This document shows positions 25,191-37,400 of a stretch of DNA of 64,000 nucleotides, in pieces. The notes beneath the pieces are model-generated. The model worked only from the letters and a program-made list of their open reading frames with translations. It ran no database searches and had not been told where the DNA came from. This DNA comes from Larus michahellis (lineage: Eukaryota > Chordata > Aves > Charadriiformes > Laridae). A program made the position numbers and the translations under genes. How positions within the stretch are numbered: the stretch's first letter is position 1; each line of letters begins with the position of its first letter. The stretch is from assembly GCF_964199755.1 (NCBI RefSeq), contig NC_133901.1:51061324-51125323 (forward strand), written 5' to 3'.

Positions 25191-25576
25191 AAAGCACAGA
25201 AACTCTTTCCACGGTATCCTGAGCCTGGCTACTCCTTTTACATCTGCCTTACTAAAACCAATGGCAGAAGCATTGGCGCACCTCCCTAAGGCTTCCAGGA
25301 AGACAGCCCAAACACAGGTGCACAGAGTAGGCACCTTCAAAGCCTCCTGGAACTGCTCTACCACATCCCAGGGAGGCCCTGGATGACATTGCAGCCTGTT
25401 GCACTGATGCTCTCTCCGTGGGCTCCTTGAGCGCAATGGCTGCATCAAATAGCTGATTTGCTCACACACACAGCTCCCATGGCTGCCCACGACCTGCTTC
25501 TCCTGCAGCATGTGTCCCACCAAGAGCAGCATGCTTTGCAGATGGTTAGCGCTGCACGTGTGTACATTAATGACCC

Positions 25577-25582
25577 AATAAA
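25577..25582 (+). terminator. Poly(A) signal AATAAA of CYP2C-like copy 2
   Basis: Conserved AATAAA 387 nt past the stop codon, identical in position to copy 1. Confidence 0.7.
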
Positions 25583-25647
25583 GAAAAATCTTTTTATGAT
25601 TATTTGAGCCATTATTTCCTTTGGGTTGGGGCAGCATCCCATCTGCT

Positions 25648-26302
25648 GCTCCACTGCAGGGTAGATCTGCAGCACCTGTGCCCAGTGCCCTGTGGGAAGG
25701 GCTGTCCCTCCCGGGGCAAGGGTCCTGCTTGCTTGAGCCACTGGACATGGTGCTGCTGCCTGCAGGGAGCCCCTGGGCAGTGGCAGCACACCACCAGCCA
25801 GGATGGCTCATGGTGTGGGAGGAGAAGGGGCCCCTGCAGCCTGGGGGCTATCAGCAGCTCTATCTGCTGTTCTTGGGGCTACCGATCCTGCTGTTCACAG
25901 CTGGATTAAGATAGCTGCAGCATCCCTCCTGGAGGAGAACACTCTCCCCTCAGTTCAGAGGCTGAAGCTCCAGCTGCCTTCACCCCCTCGATGGGACCTC
26001 TGGCTGGTCCAGGGGGCTCCTCTCATTTCTCAGGCACTCTACGGTCCAGCCTTCCCACAAGCTGGGAGCACCTGCCCTATGGCTCCTCTCTGTCCTTCTC
26101 CTACCATCTCCCCCAGGCCTTCTGTTGTCCTCGAGGACAGCCCTGCCTGTCACTGCGGCCACGCAGGACCCCCACGCGAATGAAGATAGGGCTGCTGAGG
26201 AGATCGTTTCTGTGGAGAGTGTCTCCTGCCTGAATCACACTCCCGTCCCACCTCCCAGCTGAAATGCCAAGGTACAGAGGAGAGAACAGTGTGAGCGAGA
26301 GG
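25648..26302. other. 655-bp GC-rich segment present only in copy 2
   Basis: Copy 1 jumps from the equivalent of 25647 straight to that of 26303, next to CCATGGTGGG. The segment is GC-rich, contains stretches like CTGCTGCCTGCAGGGAGCCC, and shows no TIR, LTR end, poly(A) tail or flanking target duplication. It is therefore more likely ancestral DNA deleted from copy 1 than a new transposon, but both remain open. Small open frames inside are not recognisable. Confidence 0.8.
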
Positions 26303-26572
26303 CCATGGTGGGTAAGGAACAGCTGAGAATGACGGGAAGTTGCCATCACAGGGGGTAAGTTCTGCAGCTGGAGTTGTATTCTCTTCCCACTTTTCTTGGG
26401 CATATCACTTCATCTCCCTTATGGTCTGGACTCCTTCTGCTAAATGAAAAGAGTGCATCCCTGTCTTTGCAGGCTGTTGGGAGAAGCTCAGCCACCTGAG
26501 CCATGGGGACTGCAAACAACTCTCTGGCTGCTCTTTCCTACCATCAGAATCACTGCGAGGATTTAGATGTTA

Positions 26573-26729
26573 TTTATTAAAATGAATGAACTTAAATTCA
26601 GGAGGACAGCAAAACCAACTCTCCCAGAGACCTTGGGTATTCCAGGGGAATCTCATTTAGCTTCTGCATCTCAGAGGCGTCATTGCAAACAAGTTCTTCC
26701 CCTCTCCAAAGTCTCTTTTGTCCTGTCCT
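26573..26729 (-). other. Candidate terminal exon (43 codons plus stop) with AATAAA, - strand; a second copy is at 10824-10955
   Basis: On the - strand an acceptor (CTACAG before 26729) opens a frame of 43 codons ending in a stop at 26598. AATAAA follows at 26578-26573, about 20 nt later. The frame starts in phase 0, matching the phase-0 donor of the exon at 28412-28495, and joining them would give a 145-aa product for the OPALIN-like gene. The frame is open in both duplicated copies, with one amino-acid change (Ser in copy 1, Asn here). The polypyrimidine tract is modest, and similarity to mammalian OPALIN's C-terminus is not obvious. It could be chance. Confidence 0.3.
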
Positions 26730-27222
26730 CTGTAGAATTTCATGTACGCACAAAGAGAAAACTCTCTTCTTCATAAACTGCAACCGCGTGACCCCTGGTG
26801 TCCAGGAAAAGGATCGTGTCTGTTATCTCTAGTCACAGCCCCTACTCGGTGCTTTTCCTTCAGTGACAGGGTGGATGGTTTTCATAAATGGATTCCACCA
26901 CAGGTGGCTCTCCTCTGGGCTTATTTGTCCTCGCGGGCTTTGCTTGTGTTTGGATGTCTGGTTTGCAGCGCTTGTCTTGATCTTCATTTACGTAGGTATT
27001 TCTTGTCCCCTGCATCATGTTCATATAAAAGTCCTAGAGGTAAAATACAATTTCTGTGACGGTAGTCACAAGGTACTCGGAGACCTTGTGAGTACTGCAG
27101 AGAATACAATATGCAGTATTTTCCACCTCTCTTTGGAAATGTTTGGTGGTATTTTGAGTAAAATATCATATTTGCTCACATTCCAGGTTCATCCCTCCTT
27201 CTCCCTCAAGAAGGAAAGCAAG

Positions 27223-28317
27223 GTGGCAAGGTGTTGGTAGCAGGGGGGCTATAGGGGTGGCTCCTGTGAGAAGCTGCTAGAAGCTTCCCCTACATCCGAT
27301 AGAGCCCATGCCAGCTGGCTCCAACATGGACCCACCAGTAGCCAAGGTTGAGCCCATCAGTGACGGTGGTAGCACCTCTGGGATAACATATTTAAGAAGG
27401 GGGAAAAAAACAGCCCAGCAACTGCAGCTGGAGAGAGGAGTGAGAATATGTGAGAGAAACAGCTCTGCAGATGCCAAGGTCAGTGAAGAAGGAGGGGAGG
27501 AGGTGCTCCAGGCGCTGTAGCAGGGATTCCCCTGCAGCCCGTGGTGAAGACCATGGTGAGGCAGGCTGTCGCCCTTGCAGACCATGGAGGTTCATGGTGG
27601 AGCACATATCCACCTGCAGCCTGTGGAAGACCCCACGCTGGAGCAGGCGGATGCCCAAAGGAGGCTGTGACCCTGTGGGAAAGCCCACGCTAGAGCAGGC
27701 ACCTGGCAGGAGCTGTGGCCCCATGGGGAGAGGAGCCCATGCTGGAGCAGGTTTGCTGGTAGGACTTGTGACGCCATGGAGAGAGGAGCCCATGCTGGAG
27801 TAGGTTTGCTGGCAGGACTTGTGACCATGTGGGGGACCCACACTGGAACAGTGTTCCTGAAGGACTGCACCCCGTAGAAGGGACCCATGCTTAGAAGGGA
27901 CCCCATGCTAGAGCCGGGGAAGAGTGTGAGGAGTCCTCCCCGTGAGGAGAGAGGGGCGACAGAGACAACATGGGATGGACTGACCACAACCCCCATTCCC
28001 CATCCCCCTGTGTTGCGCAGGGAGAGTAGGTAGAGAATTTGGGCATGAAGTTAAGCCTGGGAAGAAAGGAGGGGTGGGGGGAAGGTGCTTTAAGATTTGG
28101 ATTTATTTCTCATTATCCTACTCTGATTTGAATGGTAATAAATTTAACTAATTTCCCCAAGGTGAGTCTGTTTTGCCTGTGATGGTAATTGGTGAACAAT
28201 CTTTACCTCAACCCATGAGTCTTTCATTATACTTTCTCTCCCCTGTCCAGTGCAGAGGGGAAGTGATAGAGCAGCTTTGCTGGGCCCCTGGTGTCCAGCC
28301 AGGGTCAACCCACCACA
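27223..28317 (-). mobile_element. Solo LTR (ERVL-type), copy 2, left edge lost
   Basis: Duplicate of the LTR at 11604-12662. The end at 28317 and its GCTCT target copy (28318-28322) are intact. At the other end, a deletion removed about 180 bp, including the first 14 bp of the LTR and the other GCTCT, and left about 15 bp of unrelated filler (about 27208-27222). Inside, one extra unit of about 53 bp of the internal tandem array is present near 27760-27815. The shared insertion site shows that the LTR integrated before the segmental duplication. Confidence 0.85.
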
Positions 28318-28411
28318 GCTCTGTAGGGCTACCCTTGAAGCCAGTCCTGCATTTAGGAATGCACTCAGCAGCACATGTGTTATGTTGAGAATCAGTTAAT
28401 AGATGACTTAC

Positions 28412-31400
28412 GTCTGGACATCTGTTAGGGGATGATCCATATTTATGTTCATTTTCATATTCATGTTCTTCCTGCCCATTGGGATGTTGGTTCGTCTGAA
28501 GCAATGAACAGAGCAGTGACAAACAACATCTAGCTACAATTGACAAACAACTGCATGAGAAGCACAGAGCAGTGAGAAAACGTTCTGTTACTAAACAGCT
28601 CCAGAACTTGGGACGTACTCAGGGACAAATAACCACACAAGGGATAATATTTGGGATAATACCCAACATATTCTAAGCTGGATGCCAAAAGACTCTTCAA
28701 TTTGGAACTATCACAGGGCCCACTTGATGCCTGCCCATGCGAATGGCCTTGCAGAGGGGAAACCTCAGTGCCTGAGTATTGCCTTTATTAGAACATCTAA
28801 AATCTGTTTGGTCTTTTAACACAGGGCAAAAACCTCACTTTCACATTTACATCCAGAAAAAAAAGAGGTGATGTTAACCAACAACAACTACAAGGAAATC
28901 ATCTCCCTCAGTACTGTTACACCTTCCTGTCTAAAGTGAGGAAATAAAGATCTATGCAAGTACCAGAGCTAGTTAAAAACATCCGTAAAGTGGCAGGGGA
29001 AGGAAGGGGCCCTGTTAAGTAGAACTGTCAACGTCTGGGTGCCAGAATGCGTCATGGCATTCTTCCTCTATAGGCAGGTTGACTGTGTCTTTGGTGATGT
29101 GGGCGAGGAAGGAAGTGTGCTGCTACAGAAACTCTACCCCAGCCCTGGGGAGGTAGGCAGAGCACAAAGACCCACCCCATGGGCTGCAACAGTGGAAACA
29201 AAGGTGACCAGGCTAAACATACTATGAAACACCTTGGCAGCATTTCCGGAGCTAAGTAACACCTTTTTGGAGTGAGAGGATCCCTAAATGAATGGTTTCC
29301 TATGGGACACGACAGAGAAATCCACTGAAGAACAGTAGTGATAGTTTGGGTTTTTTTAAATTTCCTGCTAGTTAACAGACCACTTAGCACTGCCCCTTCA
29401 GTATTTTCACATGAATTTCTCTTTTATCTTTATGAACCTTCAACTCCCAGGCTGAGGTCCAGACTTTGAGAGTCAGAGCAGAGACACTTTGAGTGCCAAG
29501 AGATGTGGTCCTGAACTTCCTGAGAGCTGCAGAGGATGTTGAATCAAGTTTCTGATGCGGAGACCTAAGCTTGGAAGTAGCAAGGCACCCACGAGATGGA
29601 AGGTAGTCACCTGATTCCAGCTGTAGTTCTTCCACTGGCGAACACAGACCACTGCCAAGATGACTAAAAGGACCAAGGCCAGAACGCTGGGTATCGCTGC
29701 TGCCACTTCAACCACCCAGGGCTCATACTAACTTATAAAGAAAGACAGTCAGGTCAAATGCATGCAGTGTGATCCTTTAACTCTGTGCTTAGTAGCCAAG
29801 CGAGTGGCTATCATACAACAGCAAGAAAACCCAATGTGAGGAATAAAACTGCAACCCTGGATCAAAACAGTGGCATCCAGCCCAGCTGTACTGCATACTG
29901 GGATGGATAGGGGAAGCAGAGATTTGATTTCAGAGGGAAAACATTCCAAATAATCAACTGCATCAAATAACGAAACAAACTCTTACCCCAGAAGAATGAT
30001 CTGCCTGGACAGTTGTTTTTCCAGTTGTATGTGCAGAAGTCTAGGAATAAGATGGTTATAGAACACGTACAAAAAAATGTTTCACATAAAGCAAGCAAGG
30101 AGAGAGGCTGAGTGAGGAGCTGCAAGACTCCAACAACAGCGTGCGGCCAGTAACACACGGAGCACTCAGCTGCGCCCTGAGGCCGTGGCCTCTACTCCCC
30201 AGTTGTAAGCAAGAACACAAACTCTGATTCATCCAAAAATGGGTTTGACCGAATGGAAGGAATATATGGGTTTTTTTCTCAAAAAGGGGCTTGAGGCTGA
30301 AAAAAAAAGCATATACAAAGCATATAGAAGAGATAAACACAAATATATGCCAGAGAAAGCTGGATTCAGAAGGTAAAGCAGCACAAAGGGGAGCAGGCAG
30401 CCTCAAGAAAAGATGTGCTTTTGCAACATTCTACTCTCTGTCCTTGCCACGATGCTGGGGGCAGCTGCCTGTGTGACCTTGCCCAGAGGATCTATCACTA
30501 CCTTGGCTTGCAGATGCAAGGCATGCAGTGCTGGGCACTGGCAAACCTGGTGTAGCCGAAACCAAAACCCTCTGGCTTTTTACAGGCATTGCAAAATGTC
30601 ACATTCAGGTCCAAATGACAAGGCAGCTCCAGCAAGGAGGAAGTCCATCACACAGGCAGTGATGACGGCAGGTGCCTCACTTGTTACTGAAAGATGTTTG
30701 CATGCCCATGATTTTTTGTGGGAAAAGAGAGGAACCCCATGTCTCTCAGCAAAAAATTGACAGTGACACATATCTTAATTGAGTGGCAGGACATGTAAAG
30801 GACCCTCTGGTAACTGCTGCGATGGCTAAGAGCCTACACCCCTCGTCACCCCGTCTCTCACTGGGAGAGAACAGAAATTAAGTCTGAAATGACATTCACA
30901 TTCCCTTTGGTGAAAGGAGCAGGAAGAAAGTTCAGCTGCATTACACGCTCAGCAAAGTCACCTCTAGATGGATTTTCTCATTTCTAAATAAACAGAAAAA
31001 CAGGCACAAATACCTGTGCACAGATTCCTGTTGTGTACTTTAAGCATCTCACCTGTCTTTACTGCTACAATACAATGTCAGCAGCAGTAGGACAGTCTGT
31101 CAGAAGATCCGCATCAACACTCACCCATAAAGGCAGCAATTTCTCTTCCAGTATCCCACCCCCCAGCTCCTACAGATAACACCATGGCGAGTAGTCAGTT
31201 GATCTTCATCCTATGCAGTGTACTTACTGAATTTACAGCTCTGTTGTAAAACGGCGAGAAAGATGTTGTTTCCTCCTGCAGAGAAAGAAAATAAATAAAA
31301 TCAAGAAACCCAGAACTGAGCATTAGCAGTTGGTAGATGCCACTGTCCAGGTGAAGGACTGGGGAGGGGAGCTTCTGAAGTGACTGGAAATGATGGCATG

Positions 31401-34400
31401 AGAATATACTCATTTGAGCTGAACAGGGAAGTCATGCTAGTTACTCCAGAGAAAACAAAACCCATGCCATGCTATTGATGAAAGTGATATGAGGAAACAT
31501 GAACTGGTTTGCCTAAATTGTTTATACCACACAGGACCTCTGAGTAGTCTAGGTCTTATCATTTAACACATTTACCCTGACACGTCCCCAGTGAGAAAGC
31601 GTAATGCTGTTTAACCCCACTATGGCTTAGGAGATGAAGTACAGTGAGGGCTTGTAAAACAGCAAGGACTTGGACCTGCAGCCTTTAAGCGCCAAACTAA
31701 TGACATGTGCCTGCTCCTGTTGATTCAAGGACAGCTGAAAATGATAGAAACACATTTACTCCTTCCTGAATAAATTGTTTCCACACATAGGAAGGAAGGT
31801 ATTCCAAAGAGTCCCTGCTAGATGCGTTGTCCATCTGTCAGCTGAGATACAGAGACTCTGCCATCTGGGAGGAACACAGAAAGTGGCTTGGAGACAGCTG
31901 AAAGCTGCTCTTAATCTCCTTCACTGGTGCATCTCTACTGCTGGAAGCAATACTGGGTCCACCCCATGGTGAGCTCTGTGGGCAGCTGGGGCTGCCTGTT
32001 GGAATCGGTGCTAGTGACAGTGTGGGAATGGTACTGCGGAGAAGCTCAGCTTCAGAGGGGGGTTATCAGGTCAAGCAGTGCAGGAGCCTCTCCTACAGTC
32101 CAGGGGCAAGCAGTATGCACAGCTATATAAAACAGCTCTTTTAAGCTCTTAGATTCAGTGTTATTCCTGAACTCCAGCCAGTCCCAGAAACAGGTAAGAA
32201 TTAAATAAACTGGAGTGAAAGAGCAAAACTGATGAGGTCTCTGGAAGGTGACAGGAAAAGGCTGGAAGAGCTTTGCTTTGCATCCACAAAAAGCCAGTAG
32301 AGAGGAAGCTGGCAGAGAGTTGTCCTTTTTCTGACTGCGTGAAGCTCTGCTGCCATGCACTGAGGAGGGCCTGGCTACTTCACAACAAGGAGGTCAACGC
32401 AGTGAAAGTTTGCCAATGAAAGTCTGGATACTGCAGGTTATGGAGAAGAAAGACTCAAAATGCATGCAAGCTATGAGAGATGTGGCTCAGCCTAAGTCCT
32501 ACAGTCTGGGAGCAGGGCACACCACTGAGTGCTGAGGACCATAATCCACAGAAAAGTCAAAGAGGGGATGAAATTACTGAAAGATCCAGGATTCACCCTC
32601 CCATTACACACACCATCTGGAGGCCTATTTAGAAGTGTGGCCTTTATACACAAGCTGTGGGCATTGTTACACTGGAAGCGTAACCTCTGAACAGCTTAGC
32701 TTATGGGACCACAGATGTGGTGAAATGAATGCCTCTGAGCGTGCAGACACAGCTAGCAATGGGTCACCGAGCGAAAAAGATCTCTTTCAAACTCCTTAGA
32801 GGTGCAGGTATTGCTGCACTGAGGCTGCCAGCTGGGAATGAAATATAGCACTGACATTTCTCACCCAAATTTTCTACTGTGCCTTCCTTGAACTTACTGA
32901 AACACACCTTTGCAAACAGCTGACCTGTTAATGTTTGAGCTTGGATTTTCATATCTGCCTCTTCTCAGAAGCTGTAAATCTATTTTATTTCCTCCTTCTT
33001 AGTTAAAGACAGGGCACTTAATGGACTTCACTATTATTTCTAGGATTGTGCATACAGGTTAAGTGAAGGCTTGACTAGAAGGATCCACCTAAGTAATGTA
33101 TTTACATATGGTCATCACCTTTCTGTGCTCAAGTTATCTGTGAAACTATTTGTGTGTGCAACTGACTATTTACAAATGTAAGCTGCCATCTAGGAACAGG
33201 TCTATTACTCACAATAACCTGGTTGGTAGGCCTTAATTTGAGTAGAAATGTTTTTCCTAGTTTATTCGATCACAGTTCCAGGCCAGGATTAAATACGTAG
33301 TTTCTTGAGGTGGGACACTGGCAGACAGACTGTATAAGTAAGGCCTTATTTAAAGGAAATGCCTGGTTCTGCACTTAAATCTCTACCAGGTGACTTGCAG
33401 GGCACTGGGTATTTGTGCTCTCTTCTGACTGCCTTTAATTACAAAATGCAGGATTTGGGATATCCTATGACTCAGTACAGAGAGCCTCTCATTGAAAGGA
33501 GCAGAAGTTGCAGTTAACACACAGGTCCAGACATTAGATTTACTTCTGGGTTTACTTCTTAGATTTACCACAGATGCTTCCATCTCTCAGCATCAGTTCT
33601 CCAACGTACAGATAATACTCCCTTTCCCCTAGCTCTTCTTGCGCTTGCTTAAACTGTGATTGCTCATGGGTAGGGATCATCTCTTCTGCGCCTATACAGC
33701 TCCAGGGGTAACACCTGGTCAGCTCTTGGATGGAGCTGGCACAGGCTACGTGCCGTTTACTGGGTAGGACTGTGGAAGGGAGACAAAGAGAGATCCCAAG
33801 GGGACCAATATGGGGAAGTGAAAGATCAACAGAGGTTAGAGGTACTAAAGCCACTAATCTATTATTTCTGTTTGTATGCTGTTAACAACTAACTTGGTGC
33901 TGCACTCCCCAAGCTCTGCTGTCAATTCAAGGTCCTTCGAGAGCATGTTTTCAGTGAACGCTCCTGAAATTAATTCATTGTTATATTTCAGAGAACATTG
34001 CTTTAGCCTCAGAGCTGCCTCGCTGCTGGGAGGAAGGAGGTTTCACTCCACGCCACTCTCACCTGGCCATTTCTAAACAGAGAGCATACGTTTCAGCAGG
34101 TCTCATCTCCCAGGACAGGAAATCTCCTCCAGAAGGATCCACTGCATGATCCAGGGCACAAGCCTCCTCTTTGCTCCAACTGCCCTAAGACCAGGCAATA
34201 CCTCCAGGACAGAAAAGCTGGGGCAGATGCTAAAATCCAAGCAGGTGTCTGAAACCATTGGTTGCGCCACAAGGAGACGCAGAGCTAACAAAGGGACCAG
34301 CTTGATTGATCTGGTTGGGACAGAAAACGGGAGGGTTAAACACTCCCAGGGAGCTTTTCATCCAACAGCTTAGCGGTCCCGTGGCCTCACCTCTCCTGCA

Positions 34401-34471
34401 CTCTGACCTTCCCCCGCTACTTCCATGCAGACAAGACCCAACCGACTCAACAGGATGACTCCACTCACCAT
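28412..34471 (-). CDS. Small single-pass membrane protein gene, OPALIN-like (partial model)
   Basis: A chain of phase-0 exons on the - strand. The start codon is the last three bases of the exon ending at 34469, directly before GTGAGT. Then 31275-31228 (16 codons, TTSFSPFYNRAVNS), 30040-29987 (18 codons, Thr/Ser-rich), 29727-29611 (39 codons: acidic/aliphatic lead, a TM segment with IPSVLALVLLVILAVV, then basic-aromatic residues) and 28495-28412 (28 codons, acidic, EEHEYENEHKYG). The exon junction creates an N-S-T glycosylation sequon. A Thr/Ser-rich N-terminus, AAxIP before the TM and an acidic cytoplasmic tail resemble OPALIN, a myelin paranodal protein. Human OPALIN also lies directly downstream of TLL2 on the same strand. 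The last exon may be 26729-26598. Primary-sequence similarity is weak, so the assignment rests mainly on position, topology and size. The remaining sequence is introns without other recognised genes. Confidence 0.5.
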
Positions 34472-37400
34472 TTCGCTCTTCTCCCCGAGAAATCCCAGCA
34501 GGCGTTAATGGCAGACTGCCCGATGCCAGGACTAGCGCTCCTTTTAGGATGAGTTTCTCTTCCTGCTAAAAATAGAACTGCGAACCTGCAAAGAGGAAGA
34601 GGCGAGAGCATTTCTCTCGGTCTGACTCAGAAAAGCTGGCTGGGTCCCAGCACACCTGATAGAGCCAAGCCCCTGCCAGGGGCAGGGTCTGGCATGCGCC
34701 TGGGAAGCTGGGATTCAGGGCTCTGGGCATTCCACCTCTTCGCTGCCTGCCCCATGGCAAAGAAAACCGCTCCTGCCTCCCAGAGCATGTTTAACATGTA
34801 CCACAAATCAGCCTGAGGGGAATCCTGCTTTTGCTTTCTAAGGCTTGCACCTCGTCTGCCAGAGCACATTTGCTGGAAAGGCCAGGACAAAGTGGAGGAT
34901 TTCTGCTGGCTTGATGCCAAGACCAACAAGCCTGTCTGGTCTGAGGCATCGCTCTTTGAAGTGTGCTATAACACTGGGTACTCCTGTTTTTAAAAGATGA
35001 TGAATCTCCTGGCAAACGATGGATATTCCCTTCATGTTCTTACACACGGTGACTGGATGGTCCTTGGGTGCTTTCTGGCAAATGAAGTCCTGTTTCTAGA
35101 AATAAGCAGAGAAAACGAGGACTGGCCATGTCACACAACACTGGTGGCAGGCAGTCAGTGTGGAAAGAGACATTAAGGGAACATGGTAGTTGAACAGCAG
35201 GGAAGATGTAAGCCTGCAAAAGATCTTTACACGTACAACAGAGAGATCATGCACACAGTAAGAACCAACCTCACTACAATTGCAAATGTCTGTGTGCTTC
35301 TCTAGTAGCTGTAACTCCAGTTCATATTCCACCTTCTATTTTACCTCCTGTTTCCCACCAGCTCCACTTGGGCTGCATCATTTCTAGTGTTTCAACATTG
35401 CTTTAGACTGTAACTCTCTGCGTGACTGAAGGCTTCTGGCCCTCATTTTGGAAATTATGTCCACCTGATGACTTGACTGTCAGCCTCCAGACTCATTCCA
35501 GGGTTATACTGCACCACGATACTCTGGTGCAGGAGGCTACACGGGGATGCTTATTCCTAACTTCATCTCCATTGCTGCTTTCCCTTGGGGAACAGCTGGG
35601 AGGAAATTCAGTCACCACGAATGTTTGAACAGCTGTGACACACACCACAGGAAATGTTCTGGGTAGTGGGACATGCATGAACTGGCTCTGTGCTGGGGAA
35701 AGAACACAGGCACAATCCTTAGCAAGCAGGGTAGACAACAAGCAGTGGACAGAAAGAAAAGCATTTTAGGTGCTGCCTAGCTACTGAACATTTTGCTGCC
35801 ACAATGAGAGTGCGGACCACAACTTTGCAGTAAGGAACATTAGCCTGATGCTCATGCTGCTGTCCTTTGCACAGGAGTTTCATGTCCCAGGGTTCTTTGG
35901 GACCTGCTGCTGAAGGCCATACCCCCTGTAGTGTAGTAAATGAGCCTCCTCTTTTGAAGTCTACTTATTATTCCTGTTCTACTAATTCCCAGATCCCTAA
36001 TGTTTATCACTGCAGATCTGCATCTGAGCCCACTAAAGCACGAATGCAGAACATGAAACACAATGATGTAGTCCTTTGGCTGACCAACTTGTTCCTCTGC
36101 CCTACTTCCTAAATGCCCTCTTGATTGCAAAAGCCAAGACAAAGCTAAAGGCCCAAGGGAAAGTCACTTCCTGCAGAGAGTAAATCCCACCCGGTATTAG
36201 CAGTAGACACAAACAACAGTTGGCAGAACAAGGAATGTATTAAGAAGTTTCCTCCCCTTGAGGAAGTGGTAAATGCATGCATACAACAGAATGCGCAACT
36301 GAATCCACGGTCTTTAATGAATGCAGAGACTCATTCTGGGCACAGGTATACATTTGCGATTGCCCCAACACCCTCCTCTCCTCCCCCTCTTAGAAATTTA
36401 TTTTAGTTAGTGAAATGTAGAACCACACAAAGACCAGAATACGTATATACACCTTAGAGGATCTGACATTTTTTTCTTTTTTCTTAAGAAACTTTCGCAC
36501 ATTTAGAATTATCGACTGTTAAGCCCAGTCAGTACAGCAGAAATATTCTACATGGACTATTGATTGAAATGCACAGTACAACAGTTGTGAGCACACTGTC
36601 ACAAGAGACACCTGCATGAATGCTAACAAGCGTAGTAGATCTGTCAAACAACATTGCAAGCATCTGCAGTGAACCGGTCTGGGGAAGATGGGAAATTAAC
36701 AGAACATGGAACAGAGATGCTAAAGTACACGGGAAGCTCCTACAGTCACTTCTCTCCAGAGTCATTGCTCCCCTTAGAGAGACAGGAAACCTGAACCACC
36801 GCTTGCCACCTGGAACTTTCCTTCTGTTTCACAGGGATCGGTGTCACACTTTTATTTCCAGACCTGTATCACTGCGATTTTGCTTGAATGGGAGCAAGGA
36901 AGAGAAGGACAAACGCAGACCCCATCTAGCAGAGCTCACCTCCCCAGACCTGCATGGTCAAACAGCTTGAGATCAGAGGTCTTGCCTGGTAAAAGGCCAC
37001 AAAATTTGAAAACAGGAACAAAACAGAGCTAAAAAACCAAACCAGAAATAACAGGGTTTTATACAGCCTGCAATAAAGCTATAGTCAATGGTACTGTATT
37101 ATTCACATGACACTTATTAAGGCTTTGACTACCGGTCTTCTACATGCACATTTTATATACATATAATCTTGTGTGTGTGTGTATAAATTACTTTATTTTT
37201 CTTGTTCTAAGCAAGAAAATATTTTCATGCATCTGCTTCTCCTAGTATTCACAATACTTGGACCATATTCTGTTCAAGGACTTCTGGAGAGGGTTGGGTC
37301 TATTTATTATCCATCTGGAAATGCCCCCATCTCCAGGAATGTCGTTTGTGCCTGACAGTGGCGCTGGCCCCACACTTCTCCGCAGTCATACACCAGAGAG

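Larger units (their letters stand above)
15082..28374. repeat. Tandem segmental duplication, copy 2
   Basis: Second copy of the block at 1-12719. It differs by a 38-bp local tandem duplication (about 17811-17887), a 655-bp extra segment (about 25648-26302), loss of about 180 bp left of the LTR with a short filler, and about 50 bp extra inside the LTR. Base substitutions are very rare from 15082 to about 25380, except around CYP exon 4, and clearly more frequent from 25380 to 28374. The spacer 12720-15081 is probably the start of the same unit, with its copy-1 counterpart lying left of the window. Confidence 0.97.

Noticed and set aside
25056-25811. A 251-codon open frame on the - strand
   Set aside because: It lies antisense over CYP exon 9 and its 3' flank and is disrupted in copy 1 by the 655-bp difference; no recognisable protein.
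29075-29152. Exon-like + strand stretch with a GTAGG donor-like end
   Set aside because: It is isolated, with no partner exon on the + strand; it lies in an intron of the OPALIN-like gene on the opposite strand.
37170-37182. GT run as a possible regulatory Z-DNA element
   Set aside because: Too short to support anything beyond a simple repeat.
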